Under the pieces are notes generated by a model, which saw only the letters and a program-made list of their open reading frames with translations, had not been told where the DNA came from and searched no databases. 64,000 nucleotides of DNA from contig NW_026622886.1 of assembly GCF_023065955.2 (NCBI RefSeq), positions 7,698,001-7,762,000 on the forward strand, given 5' to 3'. A program made the position numbers and the translations under genes. Shown here one piece after another: positions 36,445 through 48,745 of the stretch (position 1 is its first letter; each line of letters starts with the position of its first letter). Origin of the DNA: Ursus arctos. Its lineage: Eukaryota; Chordata; Mammalia; Carnivora; Ursidae.

Positions 36445-36640
36445 CTGGTGTGAGGTCCCAAGACTGGATTCTCAGTCCGGATCTGCTTCTCCCTAGCCAT
36501 GTAACTGGCAGATTACTGAAAGCTTCTGAGCCTCAGTTTTCTCCTTTGTAAAACAGAGGTGTGTGCTGAGGGATTGAATGAATAAAGCAGTCCACCTGAA
36601 TGCATTTAGCACCGCGGCACAGAGCAGGTGCTTGTCCGTA
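36445..36640 (+). mobile_element. MIR SINE relic
   Basis: GCCTCAGTTTTCTCCTTTGT and GAGGGATTGAATGAATAAAG lie in MIR order after CCTAGCCATGTAACTGGC. Confidence 0.7.
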
Positions 36641-37799
36641 TTAGTGGAGCAAAGGTACAAGCCGCCATGTTGAGAATGTTCATAATATTAAACTCAAGGA
36701 AGGCAGTCTGGTTGGTCCAGAGTTCCATAGATTCTGACATCGTATGTCGGACATCATAGTTGATGAGCCTGCCACAATAGCCAGTGTGGTTGGTAGACAA
36801 CAGCATTCTCTCGACCCTACCCCTTAAGCACTGTGATGGCCACAGGTGACCTAGGGATGTGGATGCCACTGAACCATGTCATTGGTACCAGGAAGTTCAG
36901 AGAGGTTACTTATCTCCTTGGACTGCTGGTAGACCCTCCCAACCAGGTCAGGCCATGCTTTGGTAGTTCTGGGAGCACTTTCATTGGTCACTGTTCCTTT
37001 TTTAAAATGAGTACATCCAGTAGAGGCTAGATGTTCTAGGTGCAGGAAATTCAGAGATGAATGGGATACAGCTTCTGCCTGGAGGAACCCACTATATATG
37101 GGTGCTTTTCAGAAAATGGCTCCTGGAGCTATTTACCTTGGAATGTTATTTTCCCCTGACTCAAGGGTCTATGCCTGCGTATATAGAGAGAAACCCCTAT
37201 ACACACATGCATTTCTCATGCTTTGGCCACTAATTTCCTTTCTCACATGATGAGGATACCTTCTCTTCGAAGGCTCATCAAAGAAAGACCCCCCCACACA
37301 CACACATCCACGCCCATCCTCACATGTTCCCACTCCTGTCCTCACTGAACCAGAAGCCATGCGCTCCTGTCAACACTCCTATTAACTCCTGTTAAAAACA
37401 CCACACAAAGCAACCCCCACCCCGAAACAACCCTGCTTTTGCAAAAAGCTTTGCAGATGTGTATTCTCTAAAAAAGAATAATTGTGAGTGTTCTTTTGTA
37501 GTGTGGGTGAGAGAGGAGGAAGGTATGAGTTGGTTAAGTTTCCCATTGGGGGGTGACATTGTGGTTTCTAGGTATATTTGGGTTCCTCAAGGAGGAAGAT
37601 ATGGGGAGTGTCCCCAGCACTCATGAGGCAGAAATGATTCCAGGCTCAGCGAGCTCCTGCCTTCGCTGTCCTCGCCCTGCTGTCTCCTCCAGGTGGTGAC
37701 TAAGGACAGAAAGCATCCACCCAGGTGTCTCCCCTTCCTAACTCTGATAACCACCATGGTAACAGACGACATCTGCTGTGTCTTTACTCCAAACACTAT

Positions 37800-37980
37800 A
37801 CTCTGCGTGTGCAGGATCTCTTGGAATCCTCCTACAACCCCCTGAGGTAGTTCCTGTTATCATCCCCATTTTACACTTGAGGAAGGCGAAGCTCAGCAGA
37901 ATTAAGCACCTCACCCACTCGCCCAAGACTGTATGGACAGGAGTGGGATAGAACCCGTCACCTCAGTCACGGTGCTGCAT
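37800..37980 (-). mobile_element. MIR SINE relic
   Basis: ATCCTCCTACAACCCCCTGA, CCATTTTACACTTGAGGAAG and GATAGAACCCGTCACCTCAG are the reverse MIR order. Confidence 0.75.
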
Positions 37981-38344
37981 GTACTTCTTGACCTGAGGCC
38001 TAATGAGCATCTTTCCTGAAGAGGTAGCTCTGTAGTGGAAGGACACAGACCCAGGTTCGATCTCCCTGAGTGACCTCAAGATCTCAATAGGGCTTTTCAG
38101 CACATGCCTGACTGGAGGGCTCCAAGGAAAGGGATCACGTGTACCCAGCACCTTGGACAGAGCCGGGTGCGTGTCTGTGTGCTGTCCAACACATTTTCAG
38201 CCATCACAGACTCTTGAACTGCAAATATAGGAGATGATGGGCTAAAGAATGATCACCTTCTATGCATAACATTAGAGGATGCGAAAGGAAAATTAGAAAG
38301 ACAGGCCTTCTAATGATGACAGTCTTTGTGTAGCAGATACTTAT

Positions 38345-38800
38345 GCGTGCAGCACATGAATATTAAGCATCTGTCATGTCGTGGGCATGGTGCTAGGGGC
38401 AATGATAAAGTGTCACCGTGTCTCCAGGAAAGTTGCCCTTAGATAATTTCAGATCAAACTGACAAGTGCTTTAGCGGAGTTATGAATTGAGGGCTCTTGA
38501 GGCCCAGAGAAGTGGACCAGCTCTACCTGGCAGGGCTAGCAGAGGTCTCAGAGACAGACGAGGTGTCATCCAGGCTGAATCTTGAAAGGCAAATAGAAGG
38601 TCCCCTGGTGGAGAAGAGCAGGGGAGGGGAAGGAGGGCAGTAGAGAGGGAAGAACAGGTACGGAGTTGCAGAGGGAAGGAGGGAAAGGCAGGTTTGGGAA
38701 GCAGAGGGATCACTGGTGCAAATACAGGGTACACGGAGGGCGATGGGTAAGAGAGAGAGGATATGATTGTCAGCAAGGATCTAGGTTTAATCCTGCAGTT
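38345..38800 (-). mobile_element. L2 LINE fragment
   Basis: GCATCTGTCATGTCGTGGGC, GCTGAATCTTGAAAGGCAAA and GCAAGGATCTAGGTTTAATC run in reversed L2 order over about 450 bases. Confidence 0.6.
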
Positions 38801-39814
38801 CAGAAGGGGGCCCTTGGCTCCTAGAATATTAGATGGAATGAGAATTCCCATTTCCTGGCCTTACATGAGTCACGCTATTGGGCCTAATAGGAATCTTCAA
38901 ATAGGCCAGGACTTCAAATCGAACTTCAAAAATGGAAGAGTCTCCTTGACTGCATCCTTGTTAAGAGTTAGAAATCTTATGATGGGTGAGAATATCTCCT
39001 CGATCACTGAATCTCCACTTATCCCCCCCAAGCGGCATTTGGAAGTAGGTGGGTGCATTTGGAGTTGTACGAGGCTGTCTGGAGAACTCTACAAGCATTT
39101 AGTGGGCTGGTGCCCCGGAGGCTAACTGTTCAGGGATACATGGGACAGGTCGCATAATGCAAAAACTCCCTGCACAAAATGCCAGTGACCCCCCCCCATC
39201 AGTTATCTATGGCTCCAAACCTGTAAAACCTCAGTGGGGTACAGTGAGAAGTGTTTATCGAGGCAGCTGAGCTCAGCTGGGCTTGCCCCTACACCTGGGG
39301 CAACTGCAGAGCTTCTGCTCTACTCCAGGTGTGTCTCATCCTTCAGCAGGCCACCCAGGCATTGTCTCGTGGTGATGGGGGAGGTGCGAGAAACATGCAG
39401 TTCTTCTCGAGGCCTAGTCTCGTTATGAGGGCAGTGTTCCTTCCCTATCATTTTATTAGCCAAAGTAAGTCACATGAAGAAGAGTAGAGATGTGGGAAGG
39501 GGTGAAGACTTGAAGGGATGAACACAGTCATGTGCCATCGCACACGTCTTAAGAAATAAGGCTATAGCTTAATCTATCAAGACAATGGTTTTAACTGAGA
39601 CAGGGTCATACAGAAGTGAGTTAATAGAATTCTTGTTTACTACACTATCAGTTTGGAGATTTAAAATGTATGTGCACCTTCCTGGAAAACTGCTCTGTTA
39701 CATTCAGCTGGGTTAGTAGCTCTAGCCATGTAAAGTGTAATCTGCGTTCAACTATCCGCCATGGTGTGATGGACTAGGCTGATGTCACAGAAAAAATACT
39801 AGAACCAGCTATGT

Positions 39815-40035
39815 GGCCTTCAGCAAATTCAATTGAAATACAGCTTGCATATAATAGATCCACCCATTCTAAGTGTAGAGTTTGTTGACTTCTCACAAAT
39901 GTATACACCCACGTAACCATCCCTGTAACCATGACATAGAACATTTCCATCCCCCAAAAAACTTCTCTCCTGCTTCTTCCCAGTCCATCCACTCCGCCCC
40001 CACACGTCCACTGATCTAATTTCTATCCCTATTGA
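39815..40035 (-). mobile_element. Ancient L1M 3'-UTR-like fragment
   Basis: AATTGAAATACAGCTTGCAT, GATCCACCCATTCTAAGTGT and the run of ACCCACGTAACCATCCCTGT resemble the reverse-complement of old L1 3' ends, which typically read 'attcacataccataaaattcaccc...'. The match is diverged and the edges are approximate. Confidence 0.5.
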
Positions 40036-40754
40036 AGTTCTTTTACTTTTTCACTGCAAATCTTCATCTATGGAACAGGCCCAGTCACCCCTGCCCGGGA
40101 GGGTTCTGGTGGGCTTGTCATGACATGGTTGTGCGTTGGGCAGCTGTGCATACTCAGATCTGGATATTGTGCATCCGCATCTGCCCACGTCAGATGCTAA
40201 GTCTTTGGTTCCCTGTTGGAACGTCATCCAGCTCTTGCACTAGGTGGGGTAGGAAGGCAAGTAGAACTACGTAAAGAATTTCCATAGGCAGATTAAGGGA
40301 GCAGGACTTGCTGAGAGTTAGAAACAAGAAAGAAGAGTGGATTCCAAGACTTGGATGAAATGAAAGGAACAGATTTTTAAATTTTGTCTGTGGGTTGGTT
40401 TAGTCTTTCTCGTCAATACCTGGTACAGAGATTGAAGTCTGTAGCTCTAGGTGGGAGAGAAGTTCATGCAAAATCACTGCTCCTTTTGGATTTTTGTACT
40501 TTCTTCCCTGTTATTTGGAATTGTTGTACTAGGTCACCTACCAAAGCATTTTGTTTGTTTTTAAGGAGTTTGTGGTTGCTTATATATTTGTCAGTGGTGA
40601 CCACCATCATTCTCAGCTCAGAGAGGGCTTGTTTCTCAGATGATGAGGACAACTGCCCTTCATCATTGTCTTTTTGAAATTAAATTCCAGAGGAAACTGA
40701 AACCAGTGATCCTGTCCTCCCACGTTTGACCCATCAGTAACCTCCAATGAGTAA

Positions 40755-40997
<243 letters not shown>

Positions 40998-41539
40998 TAG
41001 GCAGATGGGCCCTGACCTCCCCGCAGTCCCACCCTACAGCTCTACACCCAGTGGAAGGGAGAAGGGAGAGATGGCCTGACAGACTTAGGCTCAGGTCACA
41101 CTCCTCTCTAACACTGAAAACCGAGGGCTCTTGTCTTTTGGTGAGGGCAGTGGTTTTGAGAATAGAAGAAAAATCGATTCTAAAGAATAGAGCTCTATTC
41201 AGATTACCTCAAGGAAAAGGGGCATATTATAGGGAAACACATATTCTGGAACCACTCTCACTGCTAGAAAGCAATTGGTGTTTCTTTTCCTTAGTGCATT
41301 AATGCAACAAACACCCATCAAGCCTTTATCAGACACACTGATGTGATCCCCACCCTTATGTGGCTTAGTGCACTGATTGTCAGCTTTGGCGGGCAACAAA
41401 CTGAATCACCTGGGGAGCTCTTAAAACAAATTCACCTTCGAGCTCCATTGCAGACCAGTTAAGTAAGAAGATTTGGGTGGCGGAGACCTTGCATTGTTTT
41501 ATGCTTGTGATGTGCAGCCAGGGTTAAGAACATGAGTAT

Positions 41540-41810
41540 CGTGGTGTGAACTGCAAATAAATAGTTGAGTAAAATGGTTATAATTGTGATAAGTGCTTTG
41601 GAAGGAACTGAGACTGATAATAACAATGTCAAGAGAGAGACCTTCCTTAGGTGATATGGTCAGGGGAAATCTAAGGAGAGGACATTTCTGCAGAGACTAA
41701 AGGATGAAAGAAGGAGTCAGCAATGTGAGTTGCTGAAAAAAAAATTTTTTTTTCCAGGTGGATAAATAGCAAGTATAAAGGCCCTGTGGTGGGAGGAGGC
41801 TCACACATTC
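41540..41810 (-). mobile_element. L2 LINE fragment next to an L1 tail
   Basis: GTGATAAGTGCTTTGGAAGG, GGACATTTCTGCAGAGACTA and GTATAAAGGCCCTGTGGTGG fit reversed L2. The piece ends where the L1 tail begins. Confidence 0.55.
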
Positions 41811-41814
41811 CAAA

Positions 41815-41990
41815 ATGTGGGGGTGGGGGATTGGGATAGGCTGGTGATGGGTATTAAGGAGGGCATGTATTGCATGGTGCACTGGGTGTTATACGCAAGT
41901 AATGAATCATGGAACTTTGCATCGGGAACTGGGGATGTACTGTATGGTGACTAACATAATATAATAAAAAATTATTATAAAAAAATGTGG
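41815..41990 (+). mobile_element. Carnivore L1 3' tail
   Basis: GGGTATTAAGGAGGGCATGT, TGCACTGGGTGTTATACGCA and TGTACTGTATGGTGACTAAC followed by an A/T-rich end match the terminal 3' UTR of younger carnivore L1s. It is 5'-truncated to under 200 bases and interrupts L2-like sequence. Confidence 0.75.
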
Positions 41991-43079
41991 TAGAAGAGCA
42001 GTGGCTGAGCGTAGCAGGGACGTGGCATGAGATTAAGATTATAGAACATTAGAAACTCACCAAAACATTTGGGTTAATCTCAGTGTGGTGAGAAGTTATT
42101 GAAGACATTTACACAAAGTTATATGATTCAGTTTATGTTTTTGAAAGCACCTCTCACTGTCAGGGGCTGCCTGGATTCAAAGCCCCGAGGTCACTCACTC
42201 AAGGCTGTACTTTTCCATACCTGGTGTCCTGTGTGTCTCCCTCCCACCTCGACTGACCGGCTTTCTCTTCGATTACACATGGCCCACAGTGGCTCCCTAC
42301 CTCCGGTTTCCTTCCTACCGTTCCCAGTCACCTCCCACAATTAGGGAATCTGATTGGCTCATTCTATCTTTGAGTCACCTTGGAGATGCCTGTCCAGCTA
42401 TGGCTGTGACTCTGTGGGACTGTTTCCAGGATTAAATAGCGTTAATGCCTGTAGCGTGCTGAGAGCAGTGCCTGGCACACTTGTTAGGTGTTCAGTAAAT
42501 GTGGCTTGTTATTAGTGGGGGTGACCGAAGCCTGGGCAAACCCGTGGAGGAGCAAGCACTTGAACACGAAGAGGTGCACATGCTGAAAGTAGTCTAGAGT
42601 TAGGAGGAGTGAGTGGAACCTTGCATCCAGAGACATCCAGGAATGAGTCATGTGGAGCGTGGCTGATGGAAGCGAATTCCTTGCGTTCAGAGTCCCACCG
42701 TGCATTGCAGGTGCTCGTTCGTGAAATTCGGTGGCTCCATTGACTGGGGTTTTTTTGGAGGTTCATAGGCCCCAGGACTCCTGTGCAGAAACAGGAGTTT
42801 CTTGCGGAGCATATCAGGTAGCAGGTAAGATGAGCTGGGACAACGGGGAAAAGCACAGAGCTGCTCACCCCAGCTCCATCCTGACCTGCGGTGTGACCTC
42901 AAGCAAAGTCTTTCCCCTCCTGTGGCCTTGGGTTCCGAATCTCCAACATGTGTGTGACCACTCGGCAAATATCGTGTAAGCGTCTATGACTGGTGTGCCA
43001 GGCTCTTGTGAAGCCGGGGTATTTATAAGAAGACCCTGTTTTTGCCTTCAAGGAGTATATAGCATCTTCACGACTCAGT

Positions 43080-43570
43080 GTATTAGTTATCTACTGTTGT
43101 AGAACCAATCACCAGCAGTTTAAATAACATCTAGTATCTTGCAGTTTGGGGGTTCAGGAGTCTGGATGGGTGCTAGCAGGGTCCTCTGCTCAGCTCCCAG
43201 GACTACCATCAAGGTGTTGGCTGGGGCTGTGATCTCATGGGAGTCAGGGTCCACCGCTAAGCTCATATAGCTTTTGGCAGAATTCAGTTTTAGGACCAAG
43301 GTCCCCGTTTCCTTGCTGGCTGTTGCCTGGGGTCCTTCTGAGCAACAGGAGGCCACCCTTAGGTCTTAGCCATGTGGTCCTCTGACAGCCTGGCGGCTTA
43401 CTTCTTCAAACCCAGCAGGAGACTCTCTCTGGTCTCTTCCATCACGTAACCCATAGGAGTGGCATTCTATCCCATTCCCCGATTCGGCTCACATTCAAGG
43501 GAGGGAGTTGTGCAGGTGTGTATGCCACGGGGCAGGAGTTGTGGGGCCAGCTTAGGATTCAGCCTGCCAC
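43080..43570 (-). mobile_element. MaLR-like LTR fragment (MLT1-type or related)
   Basis: TGTATTAGTTATCTACTGTT at the left, a middle with TGCAGTTTGGGGGTTCAGGA and GTTGGCTGGGGCTGTGATCT, and an end near TTCAGCCTGCCAC resemble an inverted mammalian LTR retrotransposon relic. The family assignment is by memory of consensus wording and is uncertain. Confidence 0.55.
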
Positions 43571-44434
43571 AGACAGGTAGTAGGTGCTTACTCTAGAGAG
43601 GTGCTGTGGGAGGAGCCCCCAGCGCGGCTGAGGGGCACAGAAAGGAAGAGACAGGAAGTGGATTGGAGGGGAGATGTTGCCTGCATTGAGTTGGAGGCCG
43701 AGTAGACGGCTGGTAGAAAGCACACAGGGAGAGAAGGGGAGCATGCAGCATATTCAGGGACCAGAGAGGCCCCCAGGCCCGCTGGGAACACACAGGCTCT
43801 AGTGTGGTTAGAGCTTAAGGCGTGGGTAAGGAAGAGGGGAGCAGATAGGATCACAGAGGGCATTGGGGAAACCAGGGCAGGTGGCCCCCCGCTGGCTCAT
43901 ACTCATCAGTGAGGCTCCATAAGGAACTGAGCTAGACCAGAGCCCCGGAGTCACCCCTAAACTGCTGTGTCCCTTTGGCTTCTCACCCAGCCTTCGGTTT
44001 GGGGGCTCAGCACTTGAGCGAATGACCTGGCCGTAACAGACCTCTCTTCCCATTTCTCTTCCCTTCTCCCCTATGCCATTACAAATGAAAATAAAATCCA
44101 ATCCTTGAGATTCATGCTAAATGATGGTTGAGATTAGTCTTCTGTTCTCCGGGCAACACAAATGCCACTCAGGCCCCTCAGATGGGTTACCTGAAGCTCA
44201 GAGACTGTAATCTGCCCAGGTGAGTGAGTTCCAGATAATCCCAGGTTCTCACTTCTTAGAGCATCCCTGGTTTTCCTTGGTCCTGTTCATGCCTCCTATT
44301 CATACGGTCCATTTATCAACAAAATATGCTGAATCAAGATGAGTAGCCAGTGGGTACCGCCAAACTCAGGAGAAAATGAAAGAGACAAATCAGACATACT
44401 TTCTAAGCAGAATCAAGTGCCCTGACCTTGAATA

Positions 44435-44655
44435 ATTTGGTCCCTGGAGTCAGGCATTGTGGGGTCTTGGTGACTTTGCCACTTCTTGGCTTTGACCCTT
44501 GGACAAATCAGCTCTCCAAGCCTTGGTTTCCTCATCTGTAATCTGGGAATGACAATGACAGTAGCTCCCCTGCAAGGTTGTTGTCATGACCAGATGAGAC
44601 CGTGCATAGCCAGGACTTGGCCCCAAGATACAGTCAGAGGCTCCCCATCATTTGA
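44435..44655 (+). mobile_element. MIR SINE relic (first of three in a row)
   Basis: CCTTGGTTTCCTCATCTGTA and AAGGTTGTTGTCATGACCAG are typical MIR wording. Two more MIR copies in the same orientation follow within 550 bp. Confidence 0.8.
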
Positions 44656-44694
44656 TAGCCCCATTGGCTAAAATCTTCATATTTGTGGTACCGC

Positions 44695-44895
44695 ACAAAA
44701 GGCCACCAGACTCAGACGAAGGGCTCTGGGTTCCAATCCTGCTGGCTCCTTTGCTCCTCTGCTAGAGATCTCGGGCAAGTCACTAACACCTTCGGTTATC
44801 TTTCTCCTTCTATAAAGAGAGTTAAAAAATACTCGCCTCCTCGGGTCCTGATTAGGATTAAATGAGAGACTGTGAAAGCCCCTGGCATGTATTTG
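44695..44895 (+). mobile_element. MIR SINE relic (second of three)
   Basis: GGGCTCTGGGTTCCAATCCT, CTCGGGCAAGTCACTAACAC and GATTAGGATTAAATGAGAGA match forward MIR. Confidence 0.8.
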
Positions 44896-44989
44896 CATTC
44901 AGTGAATATTTACAGATCTGAGATCCCTGACCACAGCCTCTGCGCATGGTCCGTATTTAGGAGAGGTGAAGTAGGAAAACAAAAAGAGA

Positions 44990-45190
44990 AACATCTGGGT
45001 TCAAAGTCCAGCTTTACCAGTACTAGCTGTGTGAATTTGGGCAAATTACTCAGGCTTTTTGAGCCTCATCCGACTTATCTGTGAAGTGGCAACGATACTG
45101 TCAAGGTCACAGATTGGCGTCTGGGTTTTATAAAATAAGGGGCTCTGATGTGCCCAGCGAGTAGTAGGTCTACAACAAATACCCGTTTCC
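44990..45190 (+). mobile_element. MIR SINE relic (third of three)
   Basis: CTGGGTTCAAAGTCCAGCTT, GAATTTGGGCAAATTACTCA and TTGAGCCTCATCCGACTTAT match forward MIR. Confidence 0.78.
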
Positions 45191-46299
45191 CTTCCCGTAG
45201 CGTTTTTTACGTCTGTGCTAGCTATGGAATTCACCATCTGGAATGTACAGGCAATTAGAAAGGTTTTTAAATTATTAACATCCCAAATCCATCCTTCTGT
45301 ATACAGTTGCCATCAGTAAAAGGATACAGGCAAAACAGAGCCCCTCCTTCTAGTGCCAGCTAGAAGCAGCATCCCGGGCGGCCGGGGCTGCAGGACCCCG
45401 GCAGGACCTTCCCTCCCAGCCCGCTTAAAAGAAAAGCCCGGCCCCTCTCCCATCACCTGCAGACGCTAACCGCAGAGGCCTTCCCTTCAAAGCGTACGCG
45501 TCCCTTGGTGTGGCAGGCACACGATCCCCCCTGACACGTTGTGACAAGTATTGCCATCCTGACAAGACCCCAGAGAGCCCAAGGACTTCCACAGCCTAAC
45601 GAGAGCGGCTTAGCGGGACATGATAAAAACAGAGCAGTACCACGAGCCGATGGAGACGGTAGGAATTCTCCTTCCGCTCCGTTCTACACATCCAGTTATG
45701 ATGCAGCAGGCTGACTGGTGCCTGTTGGATTGATTTTTAATTGAAGAAACATTTCGGGTGTGTTTGTAAACCTTTGAGTCAGAAGTAGGCCCTACGTGAG
45801 TGCCACAATGAATTAGGGGCGCCAGCATGCGGGCTCCCATGCCCAGCTCCCTCTAGAATTCTGTTCAGAAAGAATGAACGTCGCCGGCTACAGCTTGCAG
45901 CCAGCTCCTCTCCGGGCAGCGCGAGACTGTCCTCCATCCCAGCAGCAGGTGAGAACGACCCGTAGGGACGGAGGGGGCCGGCCAGGAGGGCTCCCAGTCA
46001 CAGCAGCCTTGCCACCTGGCCAGGAGAGGCTTGCTCTTCTGGGTTCCTTTGACAAAGTTACCGAAGTACTAAGTGCAGCTCCGGGGACTCACGTGGCTGA
46101 TGGGTCTTCTCTGTTTCCTGCGTGTGGAGGAAAGAGAACGGCAGGTGAGGTAAAGGGGCCCGTGCTTTAGATCACCCAGAAGCTTGTTAGAAATACAAAT
46201 TCTCGGTGCCACCCAGACCTAGCCAACGGGAACCTCTAGAGCGGGGCTCGGGAATCTGGGTTGTGGCGCCCTTGAGCACGCTTCAGTTTGAAAAGCACC

Positions 46300-47350
46300 A
46301 TTCTAGAGAGTGAGAGGTAACTCCCTTCTCCATGTAACAGCCAGAGTGATCTTCTAAAAATATACAGAGCTTCCTTGACTTATGGTGGATGGGGTTATAG
46401 CCCAATAAACCCATCATAAGCTGAAAATATCGTAAGTCGAAAATACATTTAATATACCTAACCAACCAAGCAGCCTCGCTTAGCCTCGCCAACCTTGAAC
46501 GTGCTCAGAACACTTACAGTGCCCTACAGCCGGGCAAAATCATCCTAGCACAAAGCCTATTTTATAATAAAATGTTGACAGTCTCGTGCAATTTATGGAA
46601 TACCGTACAGAGAGTGAGAAACGGAAGGGCTGTCTGGGTGCAGAGTAATTGTCTGCATATCAGTTGTTGACCCCCGTGATCACAGGGATGACCGGGAGTC
46701 GCGACGGCCCCTGCCCAGCATCATGAGACAGCGGCCCTCCTGCATATGGATAGCCTGGGGGAGAAAATGCAAATTCAAAACTCAAAGCACAGTGTCTACT
46801 GAATGCATATGACTTTCGCACCATCGTAAAGTTGAAAAATTGTTAAATCAACCCATCATGAGCTGGGGACCGTCTGTATATCAGATGATTTCTCGTTGCG
46901 TTTAGAACAGTACTGCAGCTGCCGCCGTGGCCTTCCCGGCCCCGTGTGACCTGGCACCTGCCCGCTCCCCAGCATCTCCTGTCCTTCTGCCCCTCACTCA
47001 CCCATCTGCCCTCTCTTCCTGCTTGAACAGGCTACACTCAGTTACCCCCAAGGGCCGCTCCCTCGCCTGGGGAGGCTTCTTGCCCAGACTTCCTTAGGGC
47101 TGGGGTCCTTCTCCTTACCCAAGTCTCAAGTTCACATCCGTGGCAGGCCAGCCCTCAGGGTTACTCCATCCCGTTTCCTGTTCCGCTCGCCTCTTTAGCC
47201 CTTTGCTCCCTCGGAGTCTGTCTTGGTTGGTTCTGTGTCTTCTCCCTCCACCAGAAAGATGCTCCTGAAGCTTAGGGATCTTGTCTTTCTCGTTCGCCCC
47301 GGGGCCCAGCACGTACACCTGCACGCTGTAGAGACGTAATAAAAATCTGC
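46300..47350 (+). mobile_element. L2 LINE relic split by the Tigger element
   Basis: Before the insertion, CAGCCAGAGTGATCTTCTAA matches the L2 ORF2 tail. After it, TCAGATGATTTCTCGTTGCG continues the same region, then CCTTCTGCCCCTCACTCACC and the 3' part around 47215-47345 (CCAGAAAGATGCTCCTGAAG). The L2 pieces are 46300-46360 and 46881-47350. Confidence 0.65.
46361..46880. mobile_element. Tigger-type (TcMar) non-autonomous DNA transposon
   Basis: The ends are inverted: TATACAGAGCTTCCTTGACT at the left, and CTGGGGACCGTCTGTATA at the right (reverse complement TATACAGACGGTCCCCAG). Internal CATCATAAGCTGAAAATATC and TTTCGCACCATCGTAAAGTT are typical of the mammalian Tigger MITE group (MER44/Tigger7-like; subfamily not certain). 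The TA dinucleotides at both edges fit mariner-type target duplication. It sits inside an L2 and carries no transposase frame. Confidence 0.75.
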
Positions 47351-47378
47351 TGGGCGGGTAAATCTGCTGGGCGGGTGC
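47346..47378. repeat. Tandem duplication of an AATCTGCTGGGCGGGT unit
   Basis: AATCTGCTGGGCGGGT is repeated directly head to tail at the end of the split L2. It is a small local slippage event. Confidence 0.85.
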
Positions 47379-48589
47379 TTGTTCGAACGGCAGAAGTAGA
47401 ACCGAAGGAGGACCTCGCAGCTGCCGTATCCTGAGTACCTGCTGCGGGTCACACGTTGTGCGGCGCACTTCAGAGAAGCATCGTCAGGAGACTTGTCGGT
47501 AGGGGCAAGCCCCCCACCCACAGGAGCACTGTTGAACGCCTCTGCCGTGTCCTGTGTGAAGCCAGTCACGTGGCCATCCCAGAATCAGCGTGGGGAGTAT
47601 CACCAGAGGCTGTGGATTGAGAGAGGGGAATGATTTGTAGCCATTTTGTGATCCGCGCTAAGCACGTGTAGAAATGGAAGCCCAAAGAACCGTCATCTCT
47701 TGCTCATCACTGACACAGCTCAGAGTCCAAACCCAATTCTGTGTGACCCCAGAGTCCACCGTTGCACATCCATACTGTGCAACCTGCCTTGTAGGGAGGG
47801 AGCTCCCCATTCCCGCAGAAGCCGGCTGGTCTTCTAGAATTCCTTCCAACCCTGTCTTGTAGTGTCTGACTTGGCTGCCTCCCTGCAGGCTCCTTTGTCC
47901 CTAGACAGCGCACGAGGCTTCCTGTCTCAGCAGGACTCCCTGGGGTAGCCCTGGCCTCTATCCAGACCTTCCCGACATCTCTCTGGCCTTTCTTGAGCCT
48001 TTGCCCTCCTCTTGGCAGCGTGAGGTGATAGTGGGTCCTCCGGGGACGCGGAGAAGAGCCTGGGACCCAGAGTCAGGACCGTGGGTTCTAGCGCTCCCTC
48101 ACCCAGTGCTCTTCAGCAAGCTGTGCCTCGCTTCGAGGCTGAGCTTTGATTTCGTCATCAAGATGGCATCGTCAGACCGAGAAAACCTCTACGGTTCTTT
48201 CCAAACTGAAAATTCTGTAGTTTGGAATTAACCTTTGTCTCTTGAAACACTCTCTCTTGTCCCCAGTGCTTGCTGTACCACATACTTTATCATCCAGTGT
48301 TAGAGACCAAAGAGCAACTCGGCACAGAAGTCGTGTGGACATGAGCTGCACAGGACGACCTTAGGGTGCAGGTGTGGGGAGACACAACCAGGCAAAGGGT
48401 CAAGAGAACAGCAGGTCTTTGAGGCAGACCCCCAGAGAGACCGAGGAGGAGGAGGGAGGAATGCACAGAAGTGACCCCAAGGGAAGAACACATTTGTGTC
48501 TGGGGAAACGGGCAGAGGAGAGAAGATCGTTGGGGACATTTACCCCAGCCGGCCCCGCAGTCCACACGGAGTACCGGTCTGGGTTCTGG

Positions 48590-48745
48590 GCGCTGGGGTC
48601 AGACAAGATCAGGGTGTCAATCCAGCTCCTCCACTGTGCAGCTATGTGACTTGAAAGAAGTCACTTCACCTCCTCGAGCTTCCTTCCCTGTAACAGAGTG
48701 CTGGGAAGCTCAACTTCACGGAGTCAGGGTGCACGTTAAAAGCAG
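48590..48745 (+). mobile_element. MIR SINE relic
   Basis: ATCCAGCTCCTCCACTGTGC and AAGTCACTTCACCTCCTCGA lie in MIR order, diverged. Confidence 0.6.
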
